Shown one piece after another: positions 8,324 to 17,613 of a stretch of DNA of 64,000 nt (position 1 is the first letter of the stretch; every line of letters starts with the position of its first letter). The notes below the pieces were generated by a model, which was not told the DNA's origin, did not search any database, and saw only the letters and a list, made by a program, of their open reading frames with translations. Source of the DNA: Rhodobacteraceae bacterium LMO-JJ12 (lineage in GTDB: Bacteria > Pseudomonadota > Alphaproteobacteria > Rhodobacterales > Rhodobacteraceae); assembly GCA_021555075.1 (NCBI GenBank), contig JAKGBX010000001.1, forward strand, positions 2,170,001-2,234,000. The letters run 5' to 3'. Both the position numbers and the translations under genes were made by a program.

Positions 8324-11300
8324 TTATGCTGTCCAGATTTTGCAGAGAGTCGCTTTGGTCTCCTGCATCTGGGTTACGCTGTCATAGCCATAGGTTTGCG
8401 CCAGGTTGGTCGATTCCCCCAAAACATAGGGGTCCGCCCCTTCGGGATAATTCTCGCGCAGGTCCCTGCCCTCGAAATGCCCGCCAAAGTGGAACGGCAT
8501 AAAGGCCACGCCCTCACCGACCCGGTCGGTCACCATGGCCATCACCTTGACCTTGGCGCCCTCCGCGCCCTCGACCCAGACCTGTTCACCGTCACGAACA
8601 CCAAGGTTATTGGCGTCGCGCAGGTTGATCTCGACGAACATGTCCTGCTGCAATTCCGCCAACCATGGGTTCGAGCGGGTTTCCTCGCCCCCGCCCTCAT
8701 ATTCGACCATGCGGCCAGATGTCAGGATCATCGGATAGTCCTTCGAGAAATCCTTCTCCTGGATCGAGCGATACATCGTCGGAACACGCCAGAACTTCTT
8801 GTCCTCATAGGTCGGATAATCGGCCACAAGGTCACGACGGTTGGAATAGATCGGTTCGCGATGCAGCGGAACCGGATCCGGGAAGGTCCAGACCACGGTG
8901 CGCGCCTTGGCGTTGCCGAATGGCGCACAGCCATGTTTGATGGCAACCCGCTGGATACCGCCCGACAGGTCGGTCTTCCAATTCACACCGCCCGTCTTCT
9001 TGTCGTAATCCGATGGGATTTCCCCCTGCTGCGATGTTTCTCCCACCTCTTCGCTGGCGTTCGATCCACCGTCATCCGCAGGCTCGGCCATCAGGGGGGC
9101 GCCATCGGGGAAGCCCGCCACACGGTCTATGCTGGCTTTCTCCTCATCGGTCAGATCGCCGTCCCAGCCCAGATCACGCAGCATCTGCATGGTGAACTCC
9201 GGGTATCCGTCCTTGATCTCGGACCCGGCGGAGTAGACCCCTTCCGCCAGAAGGTTTTCGCCGTTGCGCTCCACGCCAAACCGGGCGCGGAAGGTCAGCC
9301 CGCCTTCGGCCACCGGGATCGACATGTCATAAAGCACCGGCGTGCCGGGATGGTTCATCTCGGGCGTGCCCCAGCACGGCCACGGCATGCCATAGACATC
9401 ACCATCCGCAGGCCCGCCAACGGCGCGCAGCGTGGTCTTGTCAAAGGTGTGCTGATTGGCCATGTGCATCTTCATGCGCTCAGGGCTCTGGCCAGTATAG
9501 CCGATGGTCCACATGCCGCGGTTGAACTCGCGGGTGATGTCCTCAACGTTCGGCTCACCCCCCTCGTCAATCGCGATGTTGCGGAACAAACGGTCATGGA
9601 AGCCGAACTTTTCGGCAAATTTCGCCATGATCGTATGATCGGGAAGCGATTCAAACACCGGCTCAATCGTCTTCTCGCGCCATTGCAGTGAGCGGTTGGA
9701 AGCCGTGACCGAACCACGGGTTTCGAACTGCGTGCAAGCCGGCAGCAGGTAAACACCGTCAGTGCGGTCCTGCATGACCGCCGTAACGGTCGGATAAGGA
9801 TCAATAACCACCAGCATGTCGAGCCGCTCCATCGCGGTCTTCATCTCCTTCATGCGGGTTTGCGAGTTCGGCGCATGGCCCCAAAACACCATCGCACGGG
9901 TGTTGTCGGGCTGGTCAAGGTTGGCCTTGTCCTCCAGAACCCCGTCGATCCAGCGGCTCACCGGAATACCGGTCAGGTTCATCATCTTGGTATCGCCAAA
10001 GCTCGCGTCCGAGAACCGCCCCTTAAGCCAGTCGAGATCCTCTTCCCAAACACGCGCCCAATGCGCCCACGAGCCTGCCGACAGCCCATAGTACCCCGGC
10101 AATGTATCGGCCAGAACCCCGAGGTCTGTTGCACCTTGCACGTTGTCGTGACCGCGGAAAATATTGGCCCCGCCGCCTTGGCGACCGATGTTGCCAAGCG
10201 CAAGTTGCAACACGCAATAGGCCCGGGTGTTGTTGTTACCGTTACTGTGCTGCGTGCCACCCATGCACCAGATCAAGGTGCCGGGGCGGTTGTTGGCCAA
10301 AGTACGCGCCACTCGTTCAAGCTGCGCTCCGGGGGTTCCGGTCACACGCTCGGTCTCTTCCGGGGTCCAGCGTTTCACCTCATTGCGGATTTCATCCATC
10401 CCCCAGGTGCGGGTGCGCATATAATCCTTGTCTTCCCAGCCATTCTCGAAAATGTGCCACAGAATACCCCAGATCAGCGCCACATCCGAACCGGGCCGGA
10501 AACGCACATATTCATCGGCATGTGCCGCCGTGCGGGTAAAGCGCGGATCGCACACGATCAGCGGCGCGTTGTTTTCCTCTTTCGCCTTGAGCAGATGCAC
10601 CATCGAAACAGGATGCGCCTCGGCCGGGTTCGAGCCGATCAGGAACATCGCCTTGGAATTATGGATGTCATTATAGCTGTTGGTCATGGCGCCGTAGCCC
10701 CATGTATTCGCCACACCCGCCACCGTGGTCGAATGGCAAATCCGCGCCTGGTGGTCGACGTTGTTGGTGCCCCAATAGGCGGCAAACTTGCGGATCAGAT
10801 AAGACTGTTCGTTGCTGTGCTTGGCGCTGCCCAGCCAATATACCGAATCCGGCCCGCTTTCGTCGCGGATCTTCATCATGCCATCACCGATCTCGTTGAT
10901 CGCCTGATCCCAGCTGATGCGAACCCACTCGCCATTCTGCTTTTTCATCGGGTATTTCAGACGGCGCTCACCATGCGCGTGCTCACGCACCGCAGCCCCC
11001 TTGGCGCAATGTGCCCCAAGGTTGAACGGGCTGTCAAAGCCGGGCTCCTGCCCGATCCAGACGCCATTGTCGAGCTCGGCAATCACCGTGCAACCGACCG
11101 AACAATGCGTGCAGACGGTTTTCCTGGTCTCGATTGCGCGCTCTGCGGCGGTCTGTGCCGTGGCGCGCGAAACAGTCCCGCCAGTTGCGGCAACAGCGGC
11201 CAACCCGCCAATCGCCAAACCCGAGCCGCGCAAGAACGTGCGCCGGTCAACAGAACCCGTAGCGGCAGGCGTAACAGACGATCTTGCCGTCCGGCGCGCA

Positions 11301-11326
11301 CTGCCATTTGTCTTTTTCCTGAGCAT
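8324..11326 (-). CDS. fdhA: Formate dehydrogenase alpha (catalytic) subunit, Mo/W bis-MGD enzyme
   Basis: Oxidises formate to CO2 in the periplasm. The 1000-residue protein has a Tat signal (RRTFLRG, residues 28-34), an N-terminal [4Fe-4S] site (Cys72, Cys75, Cys79, Cys107) and molybdopterin oxidoreductase domains. The C-terminal dinucleotide-binding domain includes MILTSGRMVEYEGGG. The metal ligand is Cys197 (QARICHSTTV), so this is the cysteine rather than the selenocysteine form, and no in-frame TGA is needed. The start at 11326 (MLRKKTNG) has a GGGAGAAAA ribosome-binding site and is preferred over the upstream ATG. Nearby TorD, Mo/W transporters and DUF3305/3306 proteins serve cofactor insertion and export. 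Confidence 0.95.
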   Translation of the reverse strand: MLRKKTNGSARRTARSSVTPAATGSVDRRTFLRGSGLAIGGLAAVAATGGTVSRATAQTAAERAIETRKTVCTHCSVGCTVIAELDNGVWIGQEPGFDSPFNLGAHCAKGAAVREHAHGERRLKYPMKKQNGEWVRISWDQAINEIGDGMMKIRDESGPDSVYWLGSAKHSNEQSYLIRKFAAYWGTNNVDHQARICHSTTVAGVANTWGYGAMTNSYNDIHNSKAMFLIGSNPAEAHPVSMVHLLKAKEENNAPLIVCDPRFTRTAAHADEYVRFRPGSDVALIWGILWHIFENGWEDKDYMRTRTWGMDEIRNEVKRWTPEETERVTGTPGAQLERVARTLANNRPGTLIWCMGGTQHSNGNNNTRAYCVLQLALGNIGRQGGGANIFRGHDNVQGATDLGVLADTLPGYYGLSAGSWAHWARVWEEDLDWLKGRFSDASFGDTKMMNLTGIPVSRWIDGVLEDKANLDQPDNTRAMVFWGHAPNSQTRMKEMKTAMERLDMLVVIDPYPTVTAVMQDRTDGVYLLPACTQFETRGSVTASNRSLQWREKTIEPVFESLPDHTIMAKFAEKFGFHDRLFRNIAIDEGGEPNVEDITREFNRGMWTIGYTGQSPERMKMHMANQHTFDKTTLRAVGGPADGDVYGMPWPCWGTPEMNHPGTPVLYDMSIPVAEGGLTFRARFGVERNGENLLAEGVYSAGSEIKDGYPEFTMQMLRDLGWDGDLTDEEKASIDRVAGFPDGAPLMAEPADDGGSNASEEVGETSQQGEIPSDYDKKTGGVNWKTDLSGGIQRVAIKHGCAPFGNAKARTVVWTFPDPVPLHREPIYSNRRDLVADYPTYEDKKFWRVPTMYRSIQEKDFSKDYPMILTSGRMVEYEGGGEETRSNPWLAELQQDMFVEINLRDANNLGVRDGEQVWVEGAEGAKVKVMAMVTDRVGEGVAFMPFHFGGHFEGRDLRENYPEGADPYVLGESTNLAQTYGYDSVTQMQETKATLCKIWTA

Positions 11327-11411
11327 GGTTTTCTCCCTACTTCTGCGCTGTCGCAGTCTTGGTAGCACTCAATTCCCCCTGCCCTAAATTTCCCCGGCAG
11401 GTTGCATTGAT

Positions 11412-11606
11412 CTAGAAGCGCGCACTTTCAAAATAGGCGCGCGTATGTTGCGTATCCTGCATCACCTCGGATGAAAGATCGGCCTCAACCGGCGTGTTTT
11501 GCGCTGCGGCAGTTGATCCTGTGGCAACAGCCACAACACCCGGCACCGCCGTGCCGGCAATCTTCAGGAAATTCCGTCGGGTTGTGCCCTTTTTCGTATC
11601 TGCCAT
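11412..11606 (-). CDS. Formate dehydrogenase-region Tat-signal small protein
   Basis: A 64-residue protein dominated by a twin-arginine signal (RRNFLKIAG at residues 10-18, then a hydrophobic stretch to AAAQ) with a short tail ending in YFESARF. It matches the known family of small Tat targets found next to formate dehydrogenase genes (TIGR02811 type). It lies between the TorD chaperone and the catalytic subunit on the same strand. The role is not established; it may be a small exported accessory subunit or a chaperone decoy or pilot. Confidence 0.85.
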   Translation of the reverse strand: MADTKKGTTRRNFLKIAGTAVPGVVAVATGSTAAAQNTPVEADLSSEVMQDTQHTRAYFESARF

Positions 11607-11673
11607 TCTAGATCCTCCCTTTTCCCTGTCTTCTTGTCATGGTGGCCTTGACCACCGATCAATCGGCACGATG

Positions 11674-12282
11674 TCAGCTTGCCATCATGCGAAATGCTTC
11701 CTGTTCGATCGCCAGGAACTCGGACCCTACGGCCCCGAGAGAGGCATAAAGAACCGACGTCTTGGCCCCTTGCAGATCCGAAAAGAAATGGCCCGCCCAT
11801 GGGCCTATATGTTTGCTGAAAAATTCTTTTTGCCGCGCCAGCGGTGCAACATCACCAAAACGCCCGACAATCATGCCCCCCATCATCTCCATCAGTGAGG
11901 CAATATTGTCTTCCGGCTCAAACGTGTTTTCAGCCCGCGTTATTCCCAAAGCCGCCATATCCGCACGCAGATTTGCCAGCGGTTTCTCATTCAGAAATCC
12001 GGTCATGTAATAACTGGCATAAGGCAATAATTCGCCCCGCCCCAACCCGATGAACAGCGCGTGATACTCGGTGCTTGCCGGTTTGGGCCGGGTGACTTTT
12101 GCAACCCGCGCCAAGCCCGCAATCGCGCTCCCCAAAGGGGATGCATCCCCGGTCAACCCGGCCGTCTGCGCCAACAGCAATTCATCCGGCGGCCCCGAAA
12201 GCATGAGCCCGAGATAGTTATAGAGATCCGCACGCAGACGGTCCTCTTCGGCAATCTCGGAATGTGCTTGTGCCACGGTCAT
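11674..12282 (-). CDS. TorD/DmsD family molecular chaperone for formate dehydrogenase
   Basis: Cytoplasmic redox-enzyme maturation chaperone, 202 residues. It is expected to bind the Tat signal of the alpha subunit and hold it until the Mo/W cofactor is inserted. Family features include the helical N-terminal RADLYNYLGLMLSGPPD and the central PYASYYMTGFLNEKPLANLRADM (compare the E-P-x-D-H/Y-x-A region). The C-terminal half contains FFSKHIGPWAGHFFSDL. Its start overlaps the end of the DUF3306 gene by 4 nt, which supports operon structure and the chosen start. Confidence 0.9.
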   Translation of the reverse strand: MTVAQAHSEIAEEDRLRADLYNYLGLMLSGPPDELLLAQTAGLTGDASPLGSAIAGLARVAKVTRPKPASTEYHALFIGLGRGELLPYASYYMTGFLNEKPLANLRADMAALGITRAENTFEPEDNIASLMEMMGGMIVGRFGDVAPLARQKEFFSKHIGPWAGHFFSDLQGAKTSVLYASLGAVGSEFLAIEQEAFRMMAS

Positions 12283-12890
12283 GCGTTGTTCCCGTCAAAG
12301 TGAAAAACCATCCTGCGCGGCCTGCTGAAATCCGGCTCTTGGCGCGCGGGTTCCTGATCTCCTGCCATTTCGCGCTCGGACTCGTCTGTCTCGTCGCTTT
12401 CTTCGCCTGCCAAGAGGCAAGCATCATCATCCTTGGCCAAATTTTCTTCTTTGTCGAGTGACCTTAGGTCATCTTCCGCCATTTCATCCTGACGCGCCAT
12501 CTCCAGCACATGTTCCAGAAGGCCCTTGCCAACCTGATAACTCGTCTTGATTGGCGCATTGCCATAGCTGCCACTCAGGTAATCATCGTCATAATCATTC
12601 AGCCCATCGACACAGGCCAGCACCGGGTTGCTGCGCCACAGCTTGCGCAGCGCTCGTTTGCGGATGTGTTCGGGAACGGCTTTGGCCATAAACGCTGCAA
12701 AATCATCGCCCTGCACCAGAGTTTCAGGATCAGGCAGGCCCAGTTCCTCTAGAACCTCCTCATCGCTTTTTTCGGCCAAAGCCTGCTGTTGAAGTGCCTC
12801 CTGCGCGGCCTGTTCCGCTGCGGCTTGTGCCTCTTCCTCGGCCCTGACGGCGGCGCGACGACGATCCCAGAACGAAGCTTCGCGGGTCAT
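12279..12890 (-). CDS. DUF3306 domain-containing protein
   Basis: A 203-residue cytoplasmic protein starting MTREASFWDRRRAAVRAEEE, a typical DUF3306 N-terminus. An Ala/Glu/Gln-rich helix (about residues 15-50) is followed by a domain with LPDPETLVQGDDFAAFM and ALRKLWRSNPVLACVDGLNDYDDD. The C-terminal third is strongly acidic. The family occurs almost only with formate dehydrogenase genes, next to DUF3305. The role is unknown and presumably lies in enzyme assembly or delivery. It overlaps the TorD gene and the DUF3305 gene by 4 nt each. Confidence 0.9.
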   Translation of the reverse strand: MTREASFWDRRRAAVRAEEEAQAAAEQAAQEALQQQALAEKSDEEVLEELGLPDPETLVQGDDFAAFMAKAVPEHIRKRALRKLWRSNPVLACVDGLNDYDDDYLSGSYGNAPIKTSYQVGKGLLEHVLEMARQDEMAEDDLRSLDKEENLAKDDDACLLAGEESDETDESEREMAGDQEPARQEPDFSRPRRMVFHFDGNNA

Positions 12891-13504
12891 TTCAGCCCCT
12901 CCCTGTTCCGGCCCGGCGCGCGATACACATCGCTGTCCTGCGAGATGCGCGGATCGCCAATTCCATCCTCGACTTCATCCAGACTCATCTCTCTGCGCTT
13001 ACGTTTGACGAATGCCTGTGCCTCGTGGTGCTGTGTCACGAAGTCGCCAACCCAGGCTTGCATGCCTGCGGGCATGGCCACCTTCTCGACCATCACCTCC
13101 CCCGAGTCGCAATAGTCCTGCCCCTCATAAGGCGACGCCGTAACCAGCGTCACCTTCCACGGGGTCTCTGGCAATGTGTCATCAGGGCTCAGAACCACAT
13201 AAACCGACGGCTCAACCGTCTGCAATTCATGCACATAAGCTTCTGTGTCGGAAACGTAGAGTTGCAGAGGCACGGTTGCCGCGTGAAAGTCCGTCACCTC
13301 GCCTTCGCGGCGCATGACCGACCAGTTCGCAGGCCCCGCACCGGGCAATATCGCAACCGCCCGCCATGCCCATTTTGCCCATCGCGTCACCCCCGGAGTT
13401 TTCCGAATCACTACGCCAATCGGGATGGTTCGGGAGTTTGGAAAGACAAAAGACAAGCTGGCACCTGCTGGCAGAGTCAAATCTGAGGACACCTTTATAT
13501 GCAT
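12887..13504 (-). CDS. DUF3305 domain-containing protein
   Basis: A 205-residue cytoplasmic protein and the first gene of the formate dehydrogenase operon. The conserved core starts at RTIPIGVVIRKTPGVTRWAKW (about residue 26) and runs through the beta-rich middle (LYVSDTEAYVHELQTVEPSVYVVL). The C-terminal third is charged. DUF3305 and DUF3306 are paired in formate dehydrogenase loci, and their biochemical role is not established. The start MHIKVSS is the first available ATG; a shorter version starting near the conserved core by a rare codon cannot be excluded. Confidence 0.87.
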   Translation of the reverse strand: MHIKVSSDLTLPAGASLSFVFPNSRTIPIGVVIRKTPGVTRWAKWAWRAVAILPGAGPANWSVMRREGEVTDFHAATVPLQLYVSDTEAYVHELQTVEPSVYVVLSPDDTLPETPWKVTLVTASPYEGQDYCDSGEVMVEKVAMPAGMQAWVGDFVTQHHEAQAFVKRKRREMSLDEVEDGIGDPRISQDSDVYRAPGRNREGLK

Positions 13505-13654
13505 TGAGCATACACATTTTGTAAAACTTTCAAAGAGGCTATCGGCTAATATCGTTTTTTATGGCGCGCTAATTGGAAATGATCGCCAAAAGCCAGAGGA
13601 TCAGCTTTCATCTGGAGAAGTTCCGTCCTACCTTCACATCAATAGGGGGGCGGC

Positions 13655-15610
13655 ATGAAAACAACTCTGTTGATTTGTAATTGTCTCGACACTCAGACCA
13701 TTGACGACGCTGCTTTGGGCGCGGCAACCGGCTTTGAATGTTCGCGAATGCACACCGATCTCTGCAACTCCCAGATCGACCTCGCCGCCAAGGCAATGGG
13801 CAAAGGCAAGGTGATGATCGCCTGCCAGCAGGAAGCCTCACGGTTCAGCGACCTTGCCGACGACATCGGCGCGCCCATGCCCGATTTCGTCGATCTGCGC
13901 GACCGCGCAGGCTGGAGCGCCGACAAAGCCGACACCAGCGCAAAAATGGCCGCCCTGGTCGCTGACGCCGCATTGGCCCAGCCATTGCCCAAAACCCTTG
14001 ATGTCATTTCGGAAGGTATCTGCCTGATCATCGGCGCGCCCGAGGTGGCGTTTGCCGCTGCCGAAAAACTCGCGGATATCCTTGCGGTGACGGTGCTTGT
14101 GCGCGACGCCACGGACATGCCGATCACCGGCCGCTTTGATACCTGCGTCGGACGGTTGCACCGTGCAAGCGGCACGTTTGGCCAATTCAACATCTCGATT
14201 GACGCGTTTCAGCAGGTCATGCCCGGCGGGCGCGGCACGCCAACCCTCAGCCCGCCGCGCGATGGCGCGCAATCCGAATGTGACCTGATTCTCGATCTCA
14301 CGGGCGATACCCCCCTCTTTCCCGCCCCCGACAAACGCGATGGATACCTGCGCGCCGACCCGGCCAGCCTGACCGCCGTGGCCGACGCCATCCTTAGCGC
14401 CAGCCAGATGATCGGCACCTTCGAAAAAGCGCTCCATATCCGTCTGGAAACATCGCTCTGCGCCCATTCGCGCGCCGAGCAACCCGCCTGTTCCAATTGC
14501 CTGAACGTCTGCCCGACCGGCGCAATCATCCCCGCGGGCGAACATGTGATCATCGATCCGCTGATCTGCGCGGGCTGTGGTGCCTGCTCGGCCGTCTGCC
14601 CGTCCGGCGCAATCAGTTATGACGCCCCCCCGGTCGAGCATGTGTTCCGCCGCATCTCCACGCTGGCCTCCACCTATCGCAAGGCCGGTGGTCAGGCGGG
14701 CACGCTTCTGGTGCATGACGCCCACGGCAGCGAAATGATCCGCCTCGCCGCACGGTTCGGCAATGGCCTGCCTGCGCATGTGATCCCGCTGGAAATCGAC
14801 GCTCTGGCGATGTTCGGTCATACCGAAATGCTGGCGGCTCTGGCCTGCGGTTTTGTCGGCGTGGATATCCTGCTCGCCCCCAAAACCGACCACGACGTGA
14901 TCGAGGCGCAAAGCGAACTCGCCGCCGCCATGGGTGCGGGCAATGGCGTGGCCTTGCTTGATTTCGCCGACCCCGATGCGCTCTCCGATCACCTGTTCAG
15001 CCGCGAAATGCCGCCCGAACCGACCATCACCCCGATCCTGCCACAAGGCTCGCGCCGCCAGATCACCCGTCTCGCCGCCAAGGCCTTGATGCCCGAGGCT
15101 GCGGTGATGCCCCTGCCCGACCACGCGCCTTATGGCGCGGTGCTCGTCGATACAGATGCCTGCACGCTCTGCCTCGCCTGTGTCTCTCTCTGCCCCTCCG
15201 GCGCTCTGGTCGACAACCCCGACATGCCTCAGCTGCGCTTCAAGGAAGACGCCTGCCTGCAATGCGGTCTCTGCGCCAATGTCTGCCCCGAAGACGCGAT
15301 CACCCTGCAACCACAACTCGACCTGACCGATGCGGCCCTGACGCAGGTCGTGCTGAACGAGGAAGAACCCTTCGCCTGCGTCGAATGCGGCACCCTCTTT
15401 GGCGTCAAATCCACGGTTGAACGGATCATGGAGAAACTCGCCGGAAACCACGCGATGTTCGCCAATCCCACCGCCGCACGAATGATCCAAATGTGTGACA
15501 ATTGCCGCGTTCAGGCGCAGTTTCACTCACAAGACAACCCTTTCACAGGCCCCGAACGCCCGCGTGTGCGCACAACGGACGATTATCTGTCCAAGCGCAA
15601 CGACCACTAG
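13655..15610 (+). CDS. Multi-cluster 4Fe-4S ferredoxin-type protein of the formate dehydrogenase locus
   Basis: A 651-residue iron-sulfur protein divergent from the formate dehydrogenase operon. It carries at least four ferredoxin motifs: CSNCLNVCPTG and CAGCGACSAVCPSG in the middle, CTLCLACVSLCPSG and CLQCGLCANVCPED near the C-terminus. Extra cysteine pairs lie at CNC (residues 8-10), CVEC and CDNC. The spacer regions between them carry no known catalytic motif. Such proteins are conserved beside DUF3305-type formate dehydrogenase loci and may pass electrons or help build Fe-S centres. The precise role is unknown. It heads an operon with DUF6494, Mrp, lipoate ligase-like and DUF6505 genes. 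Confidence 0.88.
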   Translation: MKTTLLICNCLDTQTIDDAALGAATGFECSRMHTDLCNSQIDLAAKAMGKGKVMIACQQEASRFSDLADDIGAPMPDFVDLRDRAGWSADKADTSAKMAALVADAALAQPLPKTLDVISEGICLIIGAPEVAFAAAEKLADILAVTVLVRDATDMPITGRFDTCVGRLHRASGTFGQFNISIDAFQQVMPGGRGTPTLSPPRDGAQSECDLILDLTGDTPLFPAPDKRDGYLRADPASLTAVADAILSASQMIGTFEKALHIRLETSLCAHSRAEQPACSNCLNVCPTGAIIPAGEHVIIDPLICAGCGACSAVCPSGAISYDAPPVEHVFRRISTLASTYRKAGGQAGTLLVHDAHGSEMIRLAARFGNGLPAHVIPLEIDALAMFGHTEMLAALACGFVGVDILLAPKTDHDVIEAQSELAAAMGAGNGVALLDFADPDALSDHLFSREMPPEPTITPILPQGSRRQITRLAAKALMPEAAVMPLPDHAPYGAVLVDTDACTLCLACVSLCPSGALVDNPDMPQLRFKEDACLQCGLCANVCPEDAITLQPQLDLTDAALTQVVLNEEEPFACVECGTLFGVKSTVERIMEKLAGNHAMFANPTAARMIQMCDNCRVQAQFHSQDNPFTGPERPRVRTTDDYLSKRNDH

Positions 15611-15648
15611 ATAAGACAGACACCCCCCATCAAGAAACGGAGACCAAG

Positions 15649-15837
15649 ATGAGCGAAGATTTCAACATGTCGATGCGCAAATTCCTCAAGCAGGTCGGTG
15701 TGACCTCGCAACAGGCCATCGAAGAAGCGTTCCGCACCGCCGAGGGCACCGAAGGCAAACAATTCGAGGCCCGCATGGTGCTGACCGTCGATGGCGTCGA
15801 TCTCGAACATGTCGTGACCGGCACGATCAAGGGCTGA
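15649..15837 (+). CDS. DUF6494 family small protein
   Basis: A 62-residue protein (MSEDFNMSMRKFLKQVGVTS) with a short helix followed by a likely beta-hairpin (MVLTVDGVDLEHVVTGTIKG). The start at 15649 is chosen because the family starts with this peptide and an AACGGAGA ribosome-binding site lies about 8 nt upstream. It lies between the 4Fe-4S protein and the Mrp ATPase gene. The function is unknown; its constant location suggests a role in Fe-S or Mo enzyme maturation. Confidence 0.8.
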   Translation: MSEDFNMSMRKFLKQVGVTSQQAIEEAFRTAEGTEGKQFEARMVLTVDGVDLEHVVTGTIKG

Positions 15838-15844
15838 TCCTGAC

Positions 15845-16912
15845 ATGACGCTTCGTCGCGAAGACGTTCTGGGCGTGCTGAAAACACTGACCGACCCGGT
15901 CAGCGGCACATCGCTGCTCGACACCGGCATGGTCAAGGCGCTTACCGTAGAAGACGGCGCAGTGCGCTTTGTGCTGGAGGTGAGCGGCAACCACACCGCT
16001 GCCTACACGGCCCTCAAGGACGAGGCCGAGACCAAGATCAAGGCCCTGCCCGGCGTCGAGAAACTGGCCATCGTGATGACGGCGCACAGCGCGCCTTCTG
16101 CTCCGCCCGATCTCAAGATGGGCCGCCCGGCAGAGCCCAAGGGGCCGCAAAAAGTGCCCGGGATCGACCGCATCATCGCTGTGGCCTCGGGCAAGGGCGG
16201 CGTCGGAAAATCCACCGTCTCGGCCAACCTCGCCTGCGCGCTGGCCGCCGAAGGGCGGCGCGTCGGGCTGCTTGATGCCGATGTCTACGGGCCCTCGCAA
16301 CCGCGCATGCTGGGCGTGTCGGGGCGGCCCTCCTCGCCCGATGGCAAGACAATCCTGCCGATGCGCAATTTCGGCGTCACCATGATGTCGATCGGCCTGA
16401 TGACCAATGATGATCAGGCCGTCGTCTGGCGTGGCCCGATGCTGATGGGGGCCTTGCAACAGATGCTCACCCAGGTGCAATGGGGCGCGCTCGACGTGTT
16501 GATCGTCGATTTGCCACCCGGCACCGGCGACGTGCAAATGACGCTGGCCCAAAAGGCCCAGCTTGAAGGCGCAATCATCGTTTCCACCCCCCAGGACATG
16601 GCGCTTCTGGACGCCCGCAAGGGGATCGACATGTTCAAGCAACTTGGCACCCCGATCCTCGGGATGATCGAAAACATGTCGACCCATGTCTGCTCGAAAT
16701 GCGGCAACGTCGAACATATCTTCGGTTATGGCGGGGTGGCCGCCGAAGCTGCCAAGCTCGGTGTGCCGCTGCTGGCGGAAATCCCGCTGCATTTTGATAT
16801 CCGCGTGGCGTCGGATGGCGGCGCGCCCATCGTGGTGTCCAAGCCCGACAGCCCGCAGGCGGCGGGCTTTCGCGCCGTGGCACAACAACTGATCGCCCTT
16901 GGCCACGCATGA
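15845..16912 (+). CDS. Mrp/ApbC (NBP35-like) iron-sulfur carrier ATPase
   Basis: P-loop ATPase of 355 residues that carries and transfers [4Fe-4S] clusters to apo-proteins. It has an N-terminal DUF59-like domain (REDVLGVLKTLTDPVSG, residues 4-20), the deviant Walker A GKGGVGKSTVSANL (about residue 118) and the switch region VDLPPGTGD. The cluster-binding CxxC is in CSKCGNVEHIFG, near the C-terminus. It is co-transcribed with genes tied to the formate dehydrogenase, and its stop overlaps the next start by 4 nt. A dedicated role in loading this multi-cluster enzyme is plausible; a housekeeping role is also possible. Confidence 0.92.
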   Translation: MTLRREDVLGVLKTLTDPVSGTSLLDTGMVKALTVEDGAVRFVLEVSGNHTAAYTALKDEAETKIKALPGVEKLAIVMTAHSAPSAPPDLKMGRPAEPKGPQKVPGIDRIIAVASGKGGVGKSTVSANLACALAAEGRRVGLLDADVYGPSQPRMLGVSGRPSSPDGKTILPMRNFGVTMMSIGLMTNDDQAVVWRGPMLMGALQQMLTQVQWGALDVLIVDLPPGTGDVQMTLAQKAQLEGAIIVSTPQDMALLDARKGIDMFKQLGTPILGMIENMSTHVCSKCGNVEHIFGYGGVAAEAAKLGVPLLAEIPLHFDIRVASDGGAPIVVSKPDSPQAAGFRAVAQQLIALGHA

Positions 16913-17613
16913 CCCAGCCGGTATTTCCCCCGCTGTTTTACGCTCTGAATGCGGACGGTGCCGACCCATTCACGCTGGCCTGTGAACAGGCGATGGCCGT
17001 CTGCGACGCCGGGTTGGTCACCTACGATCTCGCGCCCGACCGGCTGCGCGCGGCGGTGGTCTTCGCCCCCGAACTGCCCCTGCGCGAGGCCGCCTGCATG
17101 TTGCCCCTCTGTGGCGTCGGCTTCCAAAACGCCTTGGGCGCACTTGCCCCGCCCGAAGTGGCGGTGCATCTCGGCTGGAGCGGCAAGATATTCCTCAACG
17201 ACGGCCATTGCGGCGATCTTAAAATCGCCGCCTCCGGCAACGATCCTGAAACCGTCCCGGACTGGCTGGTGATCGGCCTGTCGCTCGTACTCTGGCCGCC
17301 CTCCGAAGACACCGGCCTCACGCCCGACCTCACCGCGCTCTATGCCGAAGGCTGCGGCGACGTCGATCCCGTAACCCTGCTTGAAGCCTGGGTGCGCCAC
17401 ACGCTGGTCGAACTCAACGCCTTCAGCGATGACGGCCCTGCGCGACTGCACCGCAACTGGCTTGGCCTCGCCCACGGGCTGAATCGCGAAATCACGATTG
17501 CGGGACAGCACGGAACCTTCCTCGGGATCGACGAAAACCTCGGCCTGCTGTTGAAAACCGATGGCAAATCCCGTCTGATCCCGCTCACCACCCTGCTGAC
17601 GGAGCCCGCATGA
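16909..17613 (+). CDS. Biotin/lipoate protein ligase family protein (DUF4444-type C-terminus)
   Basis: A 234-residue protein with a biotin/lipoate ligase-like fold. FPPLFYALNADGADPFTLACEQA opens the domain. LGWSGKIFLNDGHCGDLKIAASGND corresponds to the catalytic lysine region of the family (usually W-x-N-D/K). The C-terminal roughly 60 residues (GLNREITIAGQHGTFLGIDENLGLLL) look like the small barrel of BirA-like proteins. No lipoyl-protein target is evident nearby. It is fixed in the operon by 4-nt overlaps on both sides. Ligase activity is not certain. Confidence 0.82.
   Translation: MTQPVFPPLFYALNADGADPFTLACEQAMAVCDAGLVTYDLAPDRLRAAVVFAPELPLREAACMLPLCGVGFQNALGALAPPEVAVHLGWSGKIFLNDGHCGDLKIAASGNDPETVPDWLVIGLSLVLWPPSEDTGLTPDLTALYAEGCGDVDPVTLLEAWVRHTLVELNAFSDDGPARLHRNWLGLAHGLNREITIAGQHGTFLGIDENLGLLLKTDGKSRLIPLTTLLTEPA

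Noticed and set aside
8324-11326. Selenocysteine-type formate dehydrogenase
   Set aside because: The metal ligand position is an ordinary Cys197 and no in-frame TGA or SECIS-like need is evident.
9860-11365. 501-codon plus-strand frame opposite fdhA
   Set aside because: It is an antisense shadow of the formate dehydrogenase catalytic subunit.
13838-15526. 562-codon minus-strand frame opposite the 4Fe-4S protein gene
   Set aside because: It is a long shadow frame produced by high GC at third codon positions. The plus-strand gene has clear ferredoxin motifs and operon context.
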